From the NCBI GenBank assembly GCA_018780265.1, contig JADMJV010000151.1:1-52194 (forward strand): 52,194 nucleotides of DNA, read 5' to 3'. Below the pieces are notes generated by a model that made no database searches, was not told the origin of the DNA, and saw only the letters and a list, made by a program, of their open reading frames with translations. Shown here one piece after another: positions 41,769-49,112 of the stretch (within the stretch, counting starts at the first letter, position 1; the number at the start of each line of letters is the position of its first letter). The position numbers and the translations under genes were made by a program. This DNA comes from a bacterium (GTDB lineage: Bacteria > Vulcanimicrobiota > Xenobia > Xenobiales > JADMJV01).

Positions 41769-42509
41769 ATGGAATTACAGTCACAAAAAGCGTTGGTCAC
41801 GGGCGCCAGTCGCGGCATCGGAGCTGAAATCGCCCGTGAGTTGGCGGCGGCAGGAGCCGAGGTGGCCCTGCTGGCACGGTCGCTGGAAGGCCTGGAGAGC
41901 GTAGCCGCGCTGATCCGCGAGGCGGGCGGCCAGGCCCGCTGCTATGTAGCCGACGTGGCCGATGGAGCATCCCTGGAGGCAGCCATTGCTCAGGCCCACA
42001 AAGAAATGGGACGCCTCGACATCCTGGTCAACAATGCCGGCATCACCCGCGACCGCCTCCTCATCCAGATGAAGGATGACGACTGGGATCAGGTCATCCA
42101 GGTCAATCTGCGTTCGGCCTTTGTGGCGTGCAAGGCAGCGTCCAAGATTATGCTGCGCCAAAAATCGGGTCGCATTATCCAAATCAGTTCGGTCATCGGG
42201 GTTATGGGTAACGCCGGTCAGACCAACTATGCAGCCTCCAAAGCGGGCACCATTGGCCTGGTCAAGTCTCTGGCCAAAGAACTGGCCTCCCGCTCCATTA
42301 CCGTCAACGCCGTCGCGCCGGGCTATGTGCAAACCGACATGACGGGCGCCCTCTCGGACAAAGTCAAGGAACAGGTGTTGGGCCAGATTCCCCTGGGCCG
42401 CCTGGGAACCCCCAGTGATATCGCACCTTTGGTGCGCTTCTTAAGCGGCCCTGGATCGAGCTATATCACGGGGCAGGTATTTCATGTGGACGGTGGAATG
42501 GTCACGTGA
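41769..42509 (+). CDS. fabG: 3-oxoacyl-ACP reductase
   Basis: 246 residues from the ATG at 41769, 5 bases after fabH. The Rossmann start is ALVTGASRGIGAEIARELA, then NNAGITRDRLL, the Ser in IIQISSVIG, YAASKAGTIGLVKSLAKELA (Tyr and Lys) and NAVAPGYVQTDM. It reduces 3-oxoacyl-ACP with NADPH. No fabD lies between fabH and fabG, unlike the common order. Confidence 0.96.
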   Translation: MELQSQKALVTGASRGIGAEIARELAAAGAEVALLARSLEGLESVAALIREAGGQARCYVADVADGASLEAAIAQAHKEMGRLDILVNNAGITRDRLLIQMKDDDWDQVIQVNLRSAFVACKAASKIMLRQKSGRIIQISSVIGVMGNAGQTNYAASKAGTIGLVKSLAKELASRSITVNAVAPGYVQTDMTGALSDKVKEQVLGQIPLGRLGTPSDIAPLVRFLSGPGSSYITGQVFHVDGGMVT

Positions 42510-42562
42510 TTTTGCGGGGGACCCCGTCAACATAATGATCTTGATGAGAGCAATTTACGAAG

Positions 42563-42596
42563 TTGCCGCACCGGAGCTAAGCTCCGGATCCGGCAA
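42563..42596 (+). promoter_or_regulatory. Two-tier stem-loop in the acpP leader
   Basis: An inner stem CCGGAG/CTCCGG (loop CTAAG, 42571-42587) sits inside an outer stem TTGCCG/CGGCAA (42563-42568 and 42591-42596). It lies 17 bases before the acpP start, just before the ribosome site region GGAG. It has no T-run, so it is not a classical terminator; it may set the high acpP level or process the mRNA. Confidence 0.5.
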
Positions 42597-42613
42597 TGCA
42601 TTTGGAGTGACAT

Positions 42614-42856
42614 ATGGCAACTGTTGCAGAACGAGTTAAAAAAATTGTAATGGAGCAACTCGGCGTCGAGGAGGAGCAGGTTACGGAAACCGCTTCCTTT
42701 CAAGAAGACCTCGGAGCTGACTCCTTGGATACGGTTGAGATGGTGATGGCCTTTGAAACCGAATTCAAAATCGAAATCCCTGACGAAGATGCCTCCGGCA
42801 TCACCAACGTCAAGGAAGCCGTGACCTACATCGAAAAACGTCTGGCCGGCGGCTGA
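42614..42856 (+). CDS. acpP: Acyl carrier protein
   Basis: 80 residues, acidic and helical. The phosphopantetheine Ser37 lies in LGADSLDTVEMVMAFE. The protein carries growing acyl chains for FabH, FabG and the rest of the pathway. The ATG follows TTTGGAGTGACAT, a good ribosome site. It is followed by a strong terminator that closes the cluster. Confidence 0.98.
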   Translation: MATVAERVKKIVMEQLGVEEEQVTETASFQEDLGADSLDTVEMVMAFETEFKIEIPDEDASGITNVKEAVTYIEKRLAGG

Positions 42857-42875
42857 TCAGGCCTAATCGGACCGT

Positions 42876-42901
42876 AAAGAAAGGCCTTCGGGCCTTTCTT
42901 T
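42876..42901 (+). terminator. Rho-independent terminator after acpP
   Basis: An 11-base perfect stem AAAGAAAGGCC/GGCCTTTCTTT with a TTCG tetraloop, ending in a T-rich arm. It lies 20 bases past the acpP stop. Confidence 0.93.
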
Positions 42902-43038
42902 GTGGTGGTGTAACACCCTAACAATTAGGCAACACCATTCCCAGCCAGGACGCGTTCCGGGCTGCTTCCCTCAAGCCTATGATGATACAAAGCCTCAACC
43001 GCCCACCTGCCCCGACACTCGGCGAGACTCCTCTCCCT

Positions 43039-43067
43039 GCCACGCCTCAGCTGGAACCAGGCGTGGC
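43039..43067 (+). repeat. 9-base inverted repeat before methyltransferase gene
   Basis: GCCACGCCT and AGGCGTGGC pair around an 11-base loop, 36 bases before the methyltransferase ATG. It has no T-run. It may be an mRNA leader structure or an operator. The rest of the 42902-43102 gap shows no gene. Confidence 0.5.
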
Positions 43068-43102
43068 TATCAAGCTGTGACTGGGGCGGCCACGCGCGAC
43101 TG

Positions 43103-43723
43103 ATGGCGGAAATCACCCAAGGCCTGAGGGCCGTTCTCAATCATCCGGCCATCTATGGTCTTTTTCAATGGGCCGTGGGAGCCAACCGATTGCGCCGCCA
43201 CATCGCTCGGCTCACTCTGGATCGGGGGGTGCAGCGCCTGCGCGTTCTGGACGTGGGCTGCGGCCCGGCCGATCTGCTCGATTTTCTGCCCAACGTTGAC
43301 TATGTGGGCTTTGACCCGAACCCCGACTACGTGGCTGCCGCCCGGCGCCGTTTTGGCGACCACGGCACCTTTTTCCAGCAACAACTAGAGGCTACCACCA
43401 GCCTTGATCACGGCACGTTTGACCGGGTGCTGGCGGTGGGGCTGCTCCACCATCTCGACGACCCGGCGGCGCGCCACCTCTTTGCCCTGGCCCGCGGACT
43501 GCTGCGGCCGGGCGGCTGCCTGGTCACCGTGGACGCCTGCTATGCCCCCGACCAACACTGGCTGGCCCGCTGGCTCATCGCCCGCGATCGAGGCCAAAAT
43601 GTGCGACATCTGGAAGGCTACAGAAGCCTGGCCGAAAGCGAATTTCCCGAGTGCCAGGCCGAATGCCGCCACAACCTGCTAAACATTCCCTACACGCACG
43701 CCCTGTTGCGCTGCTCCGTCTAG
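43103..43723 (+). CDS. Class I SAM-dependent methyltransferase
   Basis: 206 residues. The SAM site is RLRVLDVGCGPADLLDFLP, then YVGFDPNPDYVAAARRRFGD, then FDRVLAVGLLHHLDDPAARH and LLRPGGCLVTVDACYAPDQH. This is a complete small methyltransferase; the late stretch RWLIARDRGQNVRHLEGYRS resembles members in surface-polysaccharide and lipid loci. The substrate is unknown. Its end overlaps the convergent glycosyltransferase-methyltransferase gene by 45 bases. Confidence 0.88.
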   Translation: MAEITQGLRAVLNHPAIYGLFQWAVGANRLRRHIARLTLDRGVQRLRVLDVGCGPADLLDFLPNVDYVGFDPNPDYVAAARRRFGDHGTFFQQQLEATTSLDHGTFDRVLAVGLLHHLDDPAARHLFALARGLLRPGGCLVTVDACYAPDQHWLARWLIARDRGQNVRHLEGYRSLAESEFPECQAECRHNLLNIPYTHALLRCSV

Positions 43724-45154
43724 TGGCTTCTCGGCCACAAACGCGTACTGAGTGAACAGGTCCCGCCCGCTAAACTCGCAGTAGAGGGGCCGGAAACCGG
43801 CTTCGCGCAGCCAATCTTCGCCCTGACGCCGGGAGACCACCCTTGAGATTTCAGGGGGATACGGTGGCTGGGCGGCCTTGGCGTCGAGCCGGCGCGCCCA
43901 GAAGTTGAAAAGGCCCAGCACGAACCTCACCGGACTCCTGAGTGGCGGCCAAAAAATCACCACCCGGCCGCCCGGGCGCAGCACCCGATAAAACTCCTTG
44001 AAGGCGCAGCGAATTTCGTCGTGGGTGAAATGCTCCATAACTCCCAGGTTGTAGACTCCATCAAATTCTCCATCGGGATAGGGCAGGTCCATGATATCGC
44101 CCTGGATGCACTGACAATGGGGCCAGTTGACCTGGGCGTACATGCGCACCGCGTCGGTAGAAATGTCACAGGCTGTGATTTTGACCAGGTGCCGAAGGGT
44201 CTGGTCCACCTGGCCGGAGCCGCAGCCGGCATGAAGCACACGCTCGTCTTTGCGAAAAAACTTCCGCATCACCCGTTCCAGAAACGGCTTGTTAAAGGCC
44301 ATGCGAAACCAGGTGGCCAGCACCTCAAAAAGCACATCGGCGGCCCCTTCGCGAGCGCCCCCGCCCCAATAGCGGTCCCACACCGAGGGGATGATATCCT
44401 TACCTTTGGGGCGCGGAAAACGCTTCAGGCGATAGAGGTCGGGGGCGACCCGAATGTTGGTATAGAGCAGCACCAGGCGAAAAATACTGATCAGCATCTG
44501 CTCTACCGACATCTTGGAACTGCCGTAGGTACGCGCCGGCAACTCGATAGGCACTTCCACCACCTGACAGCCGTTGGTCCAGAGAATAAAGAGGCTTTCG
44601 TAAAGAAAAGAGTAGCCATTGGAACGGACCAGGCGAAACAGCTCTTGAGGGATAGACTTCAGGTTATACACCCGCAATCCGCCGGTGGCGTCATAAGGCA
44701 TTTTAAGAAAGAAACCGGTCACAAAATGGCCTGCGTGGGTAAGACATCTTCGAAAGAGATTCCAACCCGGTAAACTGCGTGACAGTAGATAGCGCGAACC
44801 GATCACGATGTCGGCATACTGAGCGTATTCCAGCATGCGAGCCAGGCTGTGCGGGTTGTGGGTGAGGTCGGCATCCATGGTGGCGAAAAGGGAGTAGCCG
44901 TGATCATAGGCATAGCTAATGGCATCGCGGTGGGCACTGCCAATGCCCAACTTGCCCGGCCTCTTGAGTAAAAAGAGATTCGGCCAGGCGGGCTGCAGCG
45001 ATTCGATCAAAGCCGCGGTTCCGTCGGGAGAGTTGTCATCGACAAACAGAATGTGGAAATCCCTACCCACTTCTTGAAACAGGTTGAGCAGGACCTGAAT
45101 ATTGTCTCTCTCGTTATAGGTGGGAATGGCCACCAATACGGCTGTCGGCGCCAC
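43679..45154 (-). CDS. Glycosyltransferase family 2 (polyprenol-phosphate type) fused to a SAM methyltransferase
   Basis: 491 residues in two domains. Residues 1-230 are a DPM1-like GT2: VAIPTYNERDNIQVLL, ILFVDDNSPDGTAALI, the metal site ATMDADLTHNP, GSRYLLSRSLPGWN, ATGGLRVYNL and RTYGSSKMSVEQ. Residues about 290-475 are a methyltransferase: VLHAGCGSGQVDQTLRHL, CDISTDAVRMYAQ, DGEFDGVYNLGVMEHFTHDE and FYRVLRPGGRVVIFWPP. The GT2 half probably transfers a sugar to a polyprenol phosphate; the second half may methylate that product. Such a fusion is unusual. It lies 2 bases from the next methyltransferase gene, so the two act together, probably in cell-surface glycan synthesis. Confidence 0.9.
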   Translation of the reverse strand: MAPTAVLVAIPTYNERDNIQVLLNLFQEVGRDFHILFVDDNSPDGTAALIESLQPAWPNLFLLKRPGKLGIGSAHRDAISYAYDHGYSLFATMDADLTHNPHSLARMLEYAQYADIVIGSRYLLSRSLPGWNLFRRCLTHAGHFVTGFFLKMPYDATGGLRVYNLKSIPQELFRLVRSNGYSFLYESLFILWTNGCQVVEVPIELPARTYGSSKMSVEQMLISIFRLVLLYTNIRVAPDLYRLKRFPRPKGKDIIPSVWDRYWGGGAREGAADVLFEVLATWFRMAFNKPFLERVMRKFFRKDERVLHAGCGSGQVDQTLRHLVKITACDISTDAVRMYAQVNWPHCQCIQGDIMDLPYPDGEFDGVYNLGVMEHFTHDEIRCAFKEFYRVLRPGGRVVIFWPPLRSPVRFVLGLFNFWARRLDAKAAQPPYPPEISRVVSRRQGEDWLREAGFRPLYCEFSGRDLFTQYAFVAEKPLDGAAQQGVRVGNV

Positions 45155-45156
45155 GC

Positions 45157-46416
45157 TCAGCGAACCACTTCGATATGAGGCAAGGGGAAGATCAGGGCCG
45201 TTCCGCTCTCCAGGGTGTGCTTCTCGCGTTCCAAAAATTCCTTGCGAAAGTGCCAGGGCAACACCAGATAATAGTCGGGTTTCAGAGCCCGGGATTCTTC
45301 CTCGCTCACGATAGGAATCTCGGTGCCCAGGGTCTTGGCTCCAAATTTCTCAGGATTGCGCTCGGCGGCGCAGTCGATGACGCGATTGTCGATACCGCAC
45401 CACTGCAGAATGGTGTTCCCCTTGGTAGAGGCTCCGTAGATATGAATCTTCTTGCCTTCACGCTTGAATTCCCAGACAAGCTGGCTCAGTTCCTCCCGAT
45501 GGATATTGATACGGTCTTGGAAGTGCCGGTAGGGGCGGTCCGTATCCAGGGCCAGGTCAAACTCTTGCTCGCGCAAAGTGGCGATGCCTTTCACGAACTC
45601 GGGATCCTTAAAGCTGAAGTTACCCACGTGACTGGCAAAACAGCGTATACTGCCGCCGTTGCTGTCGTTTAAGTCGGCTCGCACGATCTTCATACCGGCC
45701 GCTGCCAAAATCCGCTCTACGACCGCCAGACTGTAATACTCCAGATGTTCGTGGCAAATAGTGTCGTACATACACTTTTTGAGCATGGTCGGCATGTACG
45801 ACATTTCGAAGACCCACAAACCCTCGGGGGCAAGTATGTCGGCGACGCCGCGCACGAAGGCGACCGGGCACTCCAGATCGTAGAACATGGCGATGGCTGT
45901 TATCACGTCGAATTTCCGAGTTCCTAGAAAATTCAGCAACTCTTTGCTGGGGAAAAGGTCGTGAACGACAGTCGTGTTGGGTAAATCCACCTCGTTGCCG
46001 ATGTCGGACGGGTCGATGCCAAACTTGTCCACAGCCGCATCGTAGTAGCTGAGTAAGGTTCCATCGTTGCAGCCGATGTCGAGGACGCATTGAGCGGGCC
46101 GGGCCAACAGATCGAGACCTTCAGTCACTATCGCCTGAAGATGGTCGCGCATCGTCTGGTTGGTGCCCGAACGATACCAGTAGCTCGAATACAGAATCGA
46201 GGGTGGCACAGTGTATTCCATTTGCAGCAATCCACAAGCTTGCTCGTCGCGCATCGGGTCGCAACGAACCAAAGAGGTGGGCAACTTGCGCATAGACGGA
46301 AGCCGTTCTCCGGGCTTCACGAACGACCCCTGAAGGTACTGCTCACCCAGATCGATCGTCTTGGTAAGGGCCGAGGACCCGCAAACACGGCAAGTTTGGC
46401 GATGACATAAATGCAT
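45157..46416 (-). CDS. Sugar C-methyltransferase-like protein (NovU/TylC3 type)
   Basis: 419 residues with the three-part layout of deoxysugar C-methyltransferases. There is an N-terminal zinc-type domain (CRVCGSSALTKTIDLG). The SAM domain has VLDIGCNDGTLLSYY, FGIDPSDIG, ITAIAMFYDLECPVAFVRGV and the family motif YDTICHEHLEYYSLAVVERI (HEHL, Tyr). The C-terminal Rossmann-like domain has KIHIYGASTKGNTILQW and ends LVLPWHFRKEFLERE. The family methylates carbon of NDP-keto sugars. It is followed directly by the GT2 fusion, which suggests production and transfer of a methylated sugar. Confidence 0.92.
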   Translation of the reverse strand: MHLCHRQTCRVCGSSALTKTIDLGEQYLQGSFVKPGERLPSMRKLPTSLVRCDPMRDEQACGLLQMEYTVPPSILYSSYWYRSGTNQTMRDHLQAIVTEGLDLLARPAQCVLDIGCNDGTLLSYYDAAVDKFGIDPSDIGNEVDLPNTTVVHDLFPSKELLNFLGTRKFDVITAIAMFYDLECPVAFVRGVADILAPEGLWVFEMSYMPTMLKKCMYDTICHEHLEYYSLAVVERILAAAGMKIVRADLNDSNGGSIRCFASHVGNFSFKDPEFVKGIATLREQEFDLALDTDRPYRHFQDRINIHREELSQLVWEFKREGKKIHIYGASTKGNTILQWCGIDNRVIDCAAERNPEKFGAKTLGTEIPIVSEEESRALKPDYYLVLPWHFRKEFLEREKHTLESGTALIFPLPHIEVVR

Positions 46417-46530
46417 GATTTAGACTCCCTTACGGCCCTCTACCTACGGCCCGCGACGGCCCACACCTCTCGGCAGGAGTCTTCCCGCCAGGGTCTAATT
46501 GTTGAATAACTTTCAATTCTGGAGGTTGCC
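46417..46530. promoter_or_regulatory. Divergent intergenic region with short repeats
   Basis: The gap holds an inverted pair AGACTCC (46422-46428)/GGAGTCT (46476-46482), an outer pair TTAGAC (46420)/GTCTAA (46493), and three CGGCCC copies between about 46433 and 46462. It separates the sugar methyltransferase gene from an exported-protein gene and probably holds both promoters, which I cannot place. Confidence 0.4.
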
Positions 46531-46995
46531 GTGCGCCGATTGCTCTGGGCTGGAATTGCCACACTCACCCTGTTGCCGGGCTGGGCTCAGCCGCCCACTC
46601 CTCCGCGACCCTTTTCCGGGGGCGATTATTGGGTCCGCAACGAAAATACCTGGCTCGACTGGGAAGTCACCTGCCCCGTGCTCAGCGGCCATCTCGCCAG
46701 CAACTGGCCCGAAAACGACGAGGAGCCGGGCGCTTTACTACCCATCGACTGGCGCATGCACAAATGGCCGGTGGTGATCAAATTTCCCCAGGGAGAACGG
46801 CTGAAGGCTCGACCCGACTCGGTAGGTGGCATTATGTGGAAAGACTTCGACGGCTCCACCTGGATGCGTGTGCAGTTGAACGAAACTCAGTTTTGCTTTG
46901 TGCGCGCCAACGCCAAATACCTAAAACCGATCAAACTCGAGATGACGGCCGCTACGGAGCCAACTCAAACGATTTCACCAGCGCCAGAAAAGTAG
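46531..46995 (+). CDS. Small exported protein, unknown
   Basis: 154 residues from a GTG with GGAGG five bases ahead. A signal peptide (MRRLLWAGIATLTLLPGWAQ) is followed by a Pro-rich stretch and a compact Trp-rich domain (NTWLDWEVTC, WRMHKWPVVIKFPQGERL, DGSTWMRVQL). It may be an SH3-like or beta-sandwich domain. The C-terminal tail ends near ISPAPEK. The final 44 bases overlap the convergent lipoprotein gene. Confidence 0.78.
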   Translation: MRRLLWAGIATLTLLPGWAQPPTPPRPFSGGDYWVRNENTWLDWEVTCPVLSGHLASNWPENDEEPGALLPIDWRMHKWPVVIKFPQGERLKARPDSVGGIMWKDFDGSTWMRVQLNETQFCFVRANAKYLKPIKLEMTAATEPTQTISPAPEK

Positions 46996-47512
46996 ACCGA
47001 TTGGCGTCATACACCGCAGGCTCTGCGTTGAACACCAGTGAATATAAGACATTTTGTTTGGTGAATATCTGTACTTGCATCCCCTTTTGAACTGGATGCT
47101 GCGGACCCGCGTCTTTCAATTCGTACTCCATGTGGTACGCGTTCTCTTTGTCGGGATCATTCAATTTGTGTTCATACCACTGCTTGAGAATCTTTCCCTG
47201 ACGCTGCCGAACGCCATTATAGAATCTGTTCATGACGTCTTTGGTTTGAGGAATCCCGTCACTGACAGTTACGGCAATTCGGCCATAACCCGTCGGCGGC
47301 TCAAAAATAATGGCCGCATTCTCGTCCTTGGCGTCTGGATTTTTTTCTTCGCGAATCTTCCAGTCCTTAGGGGGGGTCAGCGAAACCTTATGCTTATATA
47401 CGGCGTAGACTTTGGCATCGCTCACATGGGGCGGTGGAGAACTGGTGCAACCCCCCAGCCAAACTGCGGCGGCAACCCAAATCAACACACCGCTCTTGAA
47501 AATATTTCTCAT
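46952..47512 (-). CDS. Lipoprotein, unknown (about 186 aa)
   Basis: 186 residues. The lipobox is WLGGC (Cys22), preceded by a hydrophobic signal segment. The body is VSLTPPKDWKIREEKNPDAK, IIFEPPTGYGRIAVTVSDG and, near the end, QVQIFTKQNVLYSLVFNAEP. The PPKDWK start and the closing FLALVKSFEL resemble the fold of PsbP-like or other small outer-membrane-attached lipoproteins; this is a loose resemblance only. It is divergent from the gamma-CA gene by 71 bases. Confidence 0.8.
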   Translation of the reverse strand: MRNIFKSGVLIWVAAAVWLGGCTSSPPPHVSDAKVYAVYKHKVSLTPPKDWKIREEKNPDAKDENAAIIFEPPTGYGRIAVTVSDGIPQTKDVMNRFYNGVRQRQGKILKQWYEHKLNDPDKENAYHMEYELKDAGPQHPVQKGMQVQIFTKQNVLYSLVFNAEPAVYDANRSTFLALVKSFELAP

Positions 47513-47583
47513 TTGTGGCCTTTCTTTCTAGCCTGGAGTTCAACCTGCAGGAACCCTTAAAACCCCTTGGAATGGGCTCCCCT

Positions 47584-48099
47584 ATGATTCTCGACTTCGC
47601 CGGTCACGCCCCCAACATTCACCCGGAGGTCTTCGTCGCTCCCCAGGTCGTGATCATCGGACAGGTCAAGGTGGCTCAGCAATGCTCGATCTGGTTCAAC
47701 GCCGTTCTACGCGGCGACAATGATGAAATTTCCATCGGGGCGCGCAGCAACCTGCAGGAAAATGTGATCTGCCACGTAGATTTTGGATTTCCGCTCAAAG
47801 TCGGGGAGGATTGTGTCATCGGCCACGCCGCCGTGCTCCACGGCTGCACCCTGGGCAACCGGGTATTGGTGGGGATCGGCGCCAAAATCCTCAACGGGGC
47901 CGTGATCGAAGATGACGTCATGGTGGGCGCCGGTAGCCTGGTGCCCGAGGGAATGAAGTTGGCCACCGGCTACCTGTATCTGGGCGTCCCCGCCAAGCAG
48001 GTGCGGCTGTTGCGCCCCGATGAGTTGCAGCGCCTCAAACGGGGTGCCGCCCACTACGTGGAAAAGGGCGAACGCTATCGCCTGATGCTACAAGGGTAA
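47584..48099 (+). CDS. Gamma-carbonic-anhydrase family protein (hexapeptide repeat)
   Basis: 171 residues. Left-handed beta-helix hexapeptides include VIIGQVKVAQQCSIWFNAVL, then RGDNDEISIG, the metal-binding NLQENVICHVDFG, VIGHAAVLHGCTLGNRVLVG (two His ligands) and GVPAKQVR. Three metal His positions are kept (CHVD, GHAAVLHG). It may be an active carbonic anhydrase or a metal-binding relative such as YrdA. The start is uncertain; an in-frame ATG 12 bases earlier is possible. It lies 11 bases before asd. Confidence 0.92.
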   Translation: MILDFAGHAPNIHPEVFVAPQVVIIGQVKVAQQCSIWFNAVLRGDNDEISIGARSNLQENVICHVDFGFPLKVGEDCVIGHAAVLHGCTLGNRVLVGIGAKILNGAVIEDDVMVGAGSLVPEGMKLATGYLYLGVPAKQVRLLRPDELQRLKRGAAHYVEKGERYRLMLQG

Positions 48100-48110
48100 G
48101 GAAAACAAAC

Positions 48111-49112
48111 ATGAGCTATAGTGTCGCCGTGGTGGGAGCCACCGGAGCGGTCGGTTCGACCATGATCCAATCGCTGCAAGAGCTAAACTTTCCCGTCTCC
48201 CAGTTGCACCTGCTGGCCACTGCCCGCAGCGCGGGCAGCCACTACCGCTACCGCGATCAAACGGTGACTGTTCAGGACATCGAGAATTTCGATTTTGCCG
48301 GCGTCCAGGTGGCCCTCTTCGCTGGCGGTGAGATCGCCTCCGAAAAGCTGGTCCCGCGAGCCCAACAGGCCGGCGCCATCTGTATCGACAACAGCGCCAG
48401 TTTTCGCATGCACGCCAACGTGCCCCTGGTGGTGCCCGAAGTCAACTCGGAAGCCCTACGCACCCACCAGGGCATCATCGCCAATCCCAATTGCTCCACC
48501 ATTCAGATGGTGGCTGCCCTCAAACCTTTTGTAGACTTGGGTCTGCGCCGGGTGCTGGTATCCACCTATCAATCGGTCTCGGGCACCGGCAAAGAGGCCA
48601 TCGAAGAACTGGAAAACCAGACGCGTGCCTGGGCCAGCGGCCAACCCGCCCCGCCCCCACGCATTTACCCTGTGCCCATCGCCTTCAACGTGCTGCCTCA
48701 GATCGGCAGCTTTGGACCCGACGGCTTCACCGGCGAGGAAACCAAAATGATGGAGGAGACCCGCAAGATTCTGTCTCTTCCCCAACTGCGCATTTCGGCC
48801 ACCTGTGTGCGCGTACCCGTCTTCTACGGACACTCCGAATCGGTCCACATCGAACTGGATCGGCCCTGCTCGGTGGCCCAAGCCGAGGAGCGGCTCAAAA
48901 CGATGGCGGGCCTGCAGGTGATGGCCGCCGGGCCCACACCCACCCCCCTTCAGGCTGCCCATCAAGACGAGGTGATGGTAGGCAGAATTCGCCTCGATCC
49001 CTCGGTCGAAAACGGTCTGCAATTTTGGGTGGTGGCAGACAACCTGCGCAAAGGAGCGGCCTCGAACGCCGTTCAGATCGCCTGCAAAATGCTGGAGATG
49101 AAGCTGCTGTGA
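48111..49112 (+). CDS. asd: Aspartate-semialdehyde dehydrogenase
   Basis: 333 residues. The NADP site is VAVVGATGAVGSTMIQSL; the active Cys128 lies in ANPNCSTIQMV; the substrate stretches are CIDNSASFRMH and STYQSVSGTGKEA. The general base is in CVRVPVFYGHSES. It reduces aspartyl phosphate to aspartate semialdehyde, for lysine, methionine, threonine and peptidoglycan. Its stop overlaps the lysC start (GTGA), so the two steps are coupled. Confidence 0.97.
   Translation: MSYSVAVVGATGAVGSTMIQSLQELNFPVSQLHLLATARSAGSHYRYRDQTVTVQDIENFDFAGVQVALFAGGEIASEKLVPRAQQAGAICIDNSASFRMHANVPLVVPEVNSEALRTHQGIIANPNCSTIQMVAALKPFVDLGLRRVLVSTYQSVSGTGKEAIEELENQTRAWASGQPAPPPRIYPVPIAFNVLPQIGSFGPDGFTGEETKMMEETRKILSLPQLRISATCVRVPVFYGHSESVHIELDRPCSVAQAEERLKTMAGLQVMAAGPTPTPLQAAHQDEVMVGRIRLDPSVENGLQFWVVADNLRKGAASNAVQIACKMLEMKLL

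Noticed and set aside
44147..44160. TCACA/TGTGA-like palindrome at about 44.17 kb
   Set aside because: It is inside the coding region of the GT2 fusion, has the half-sites in reversed order and has no promoter near.
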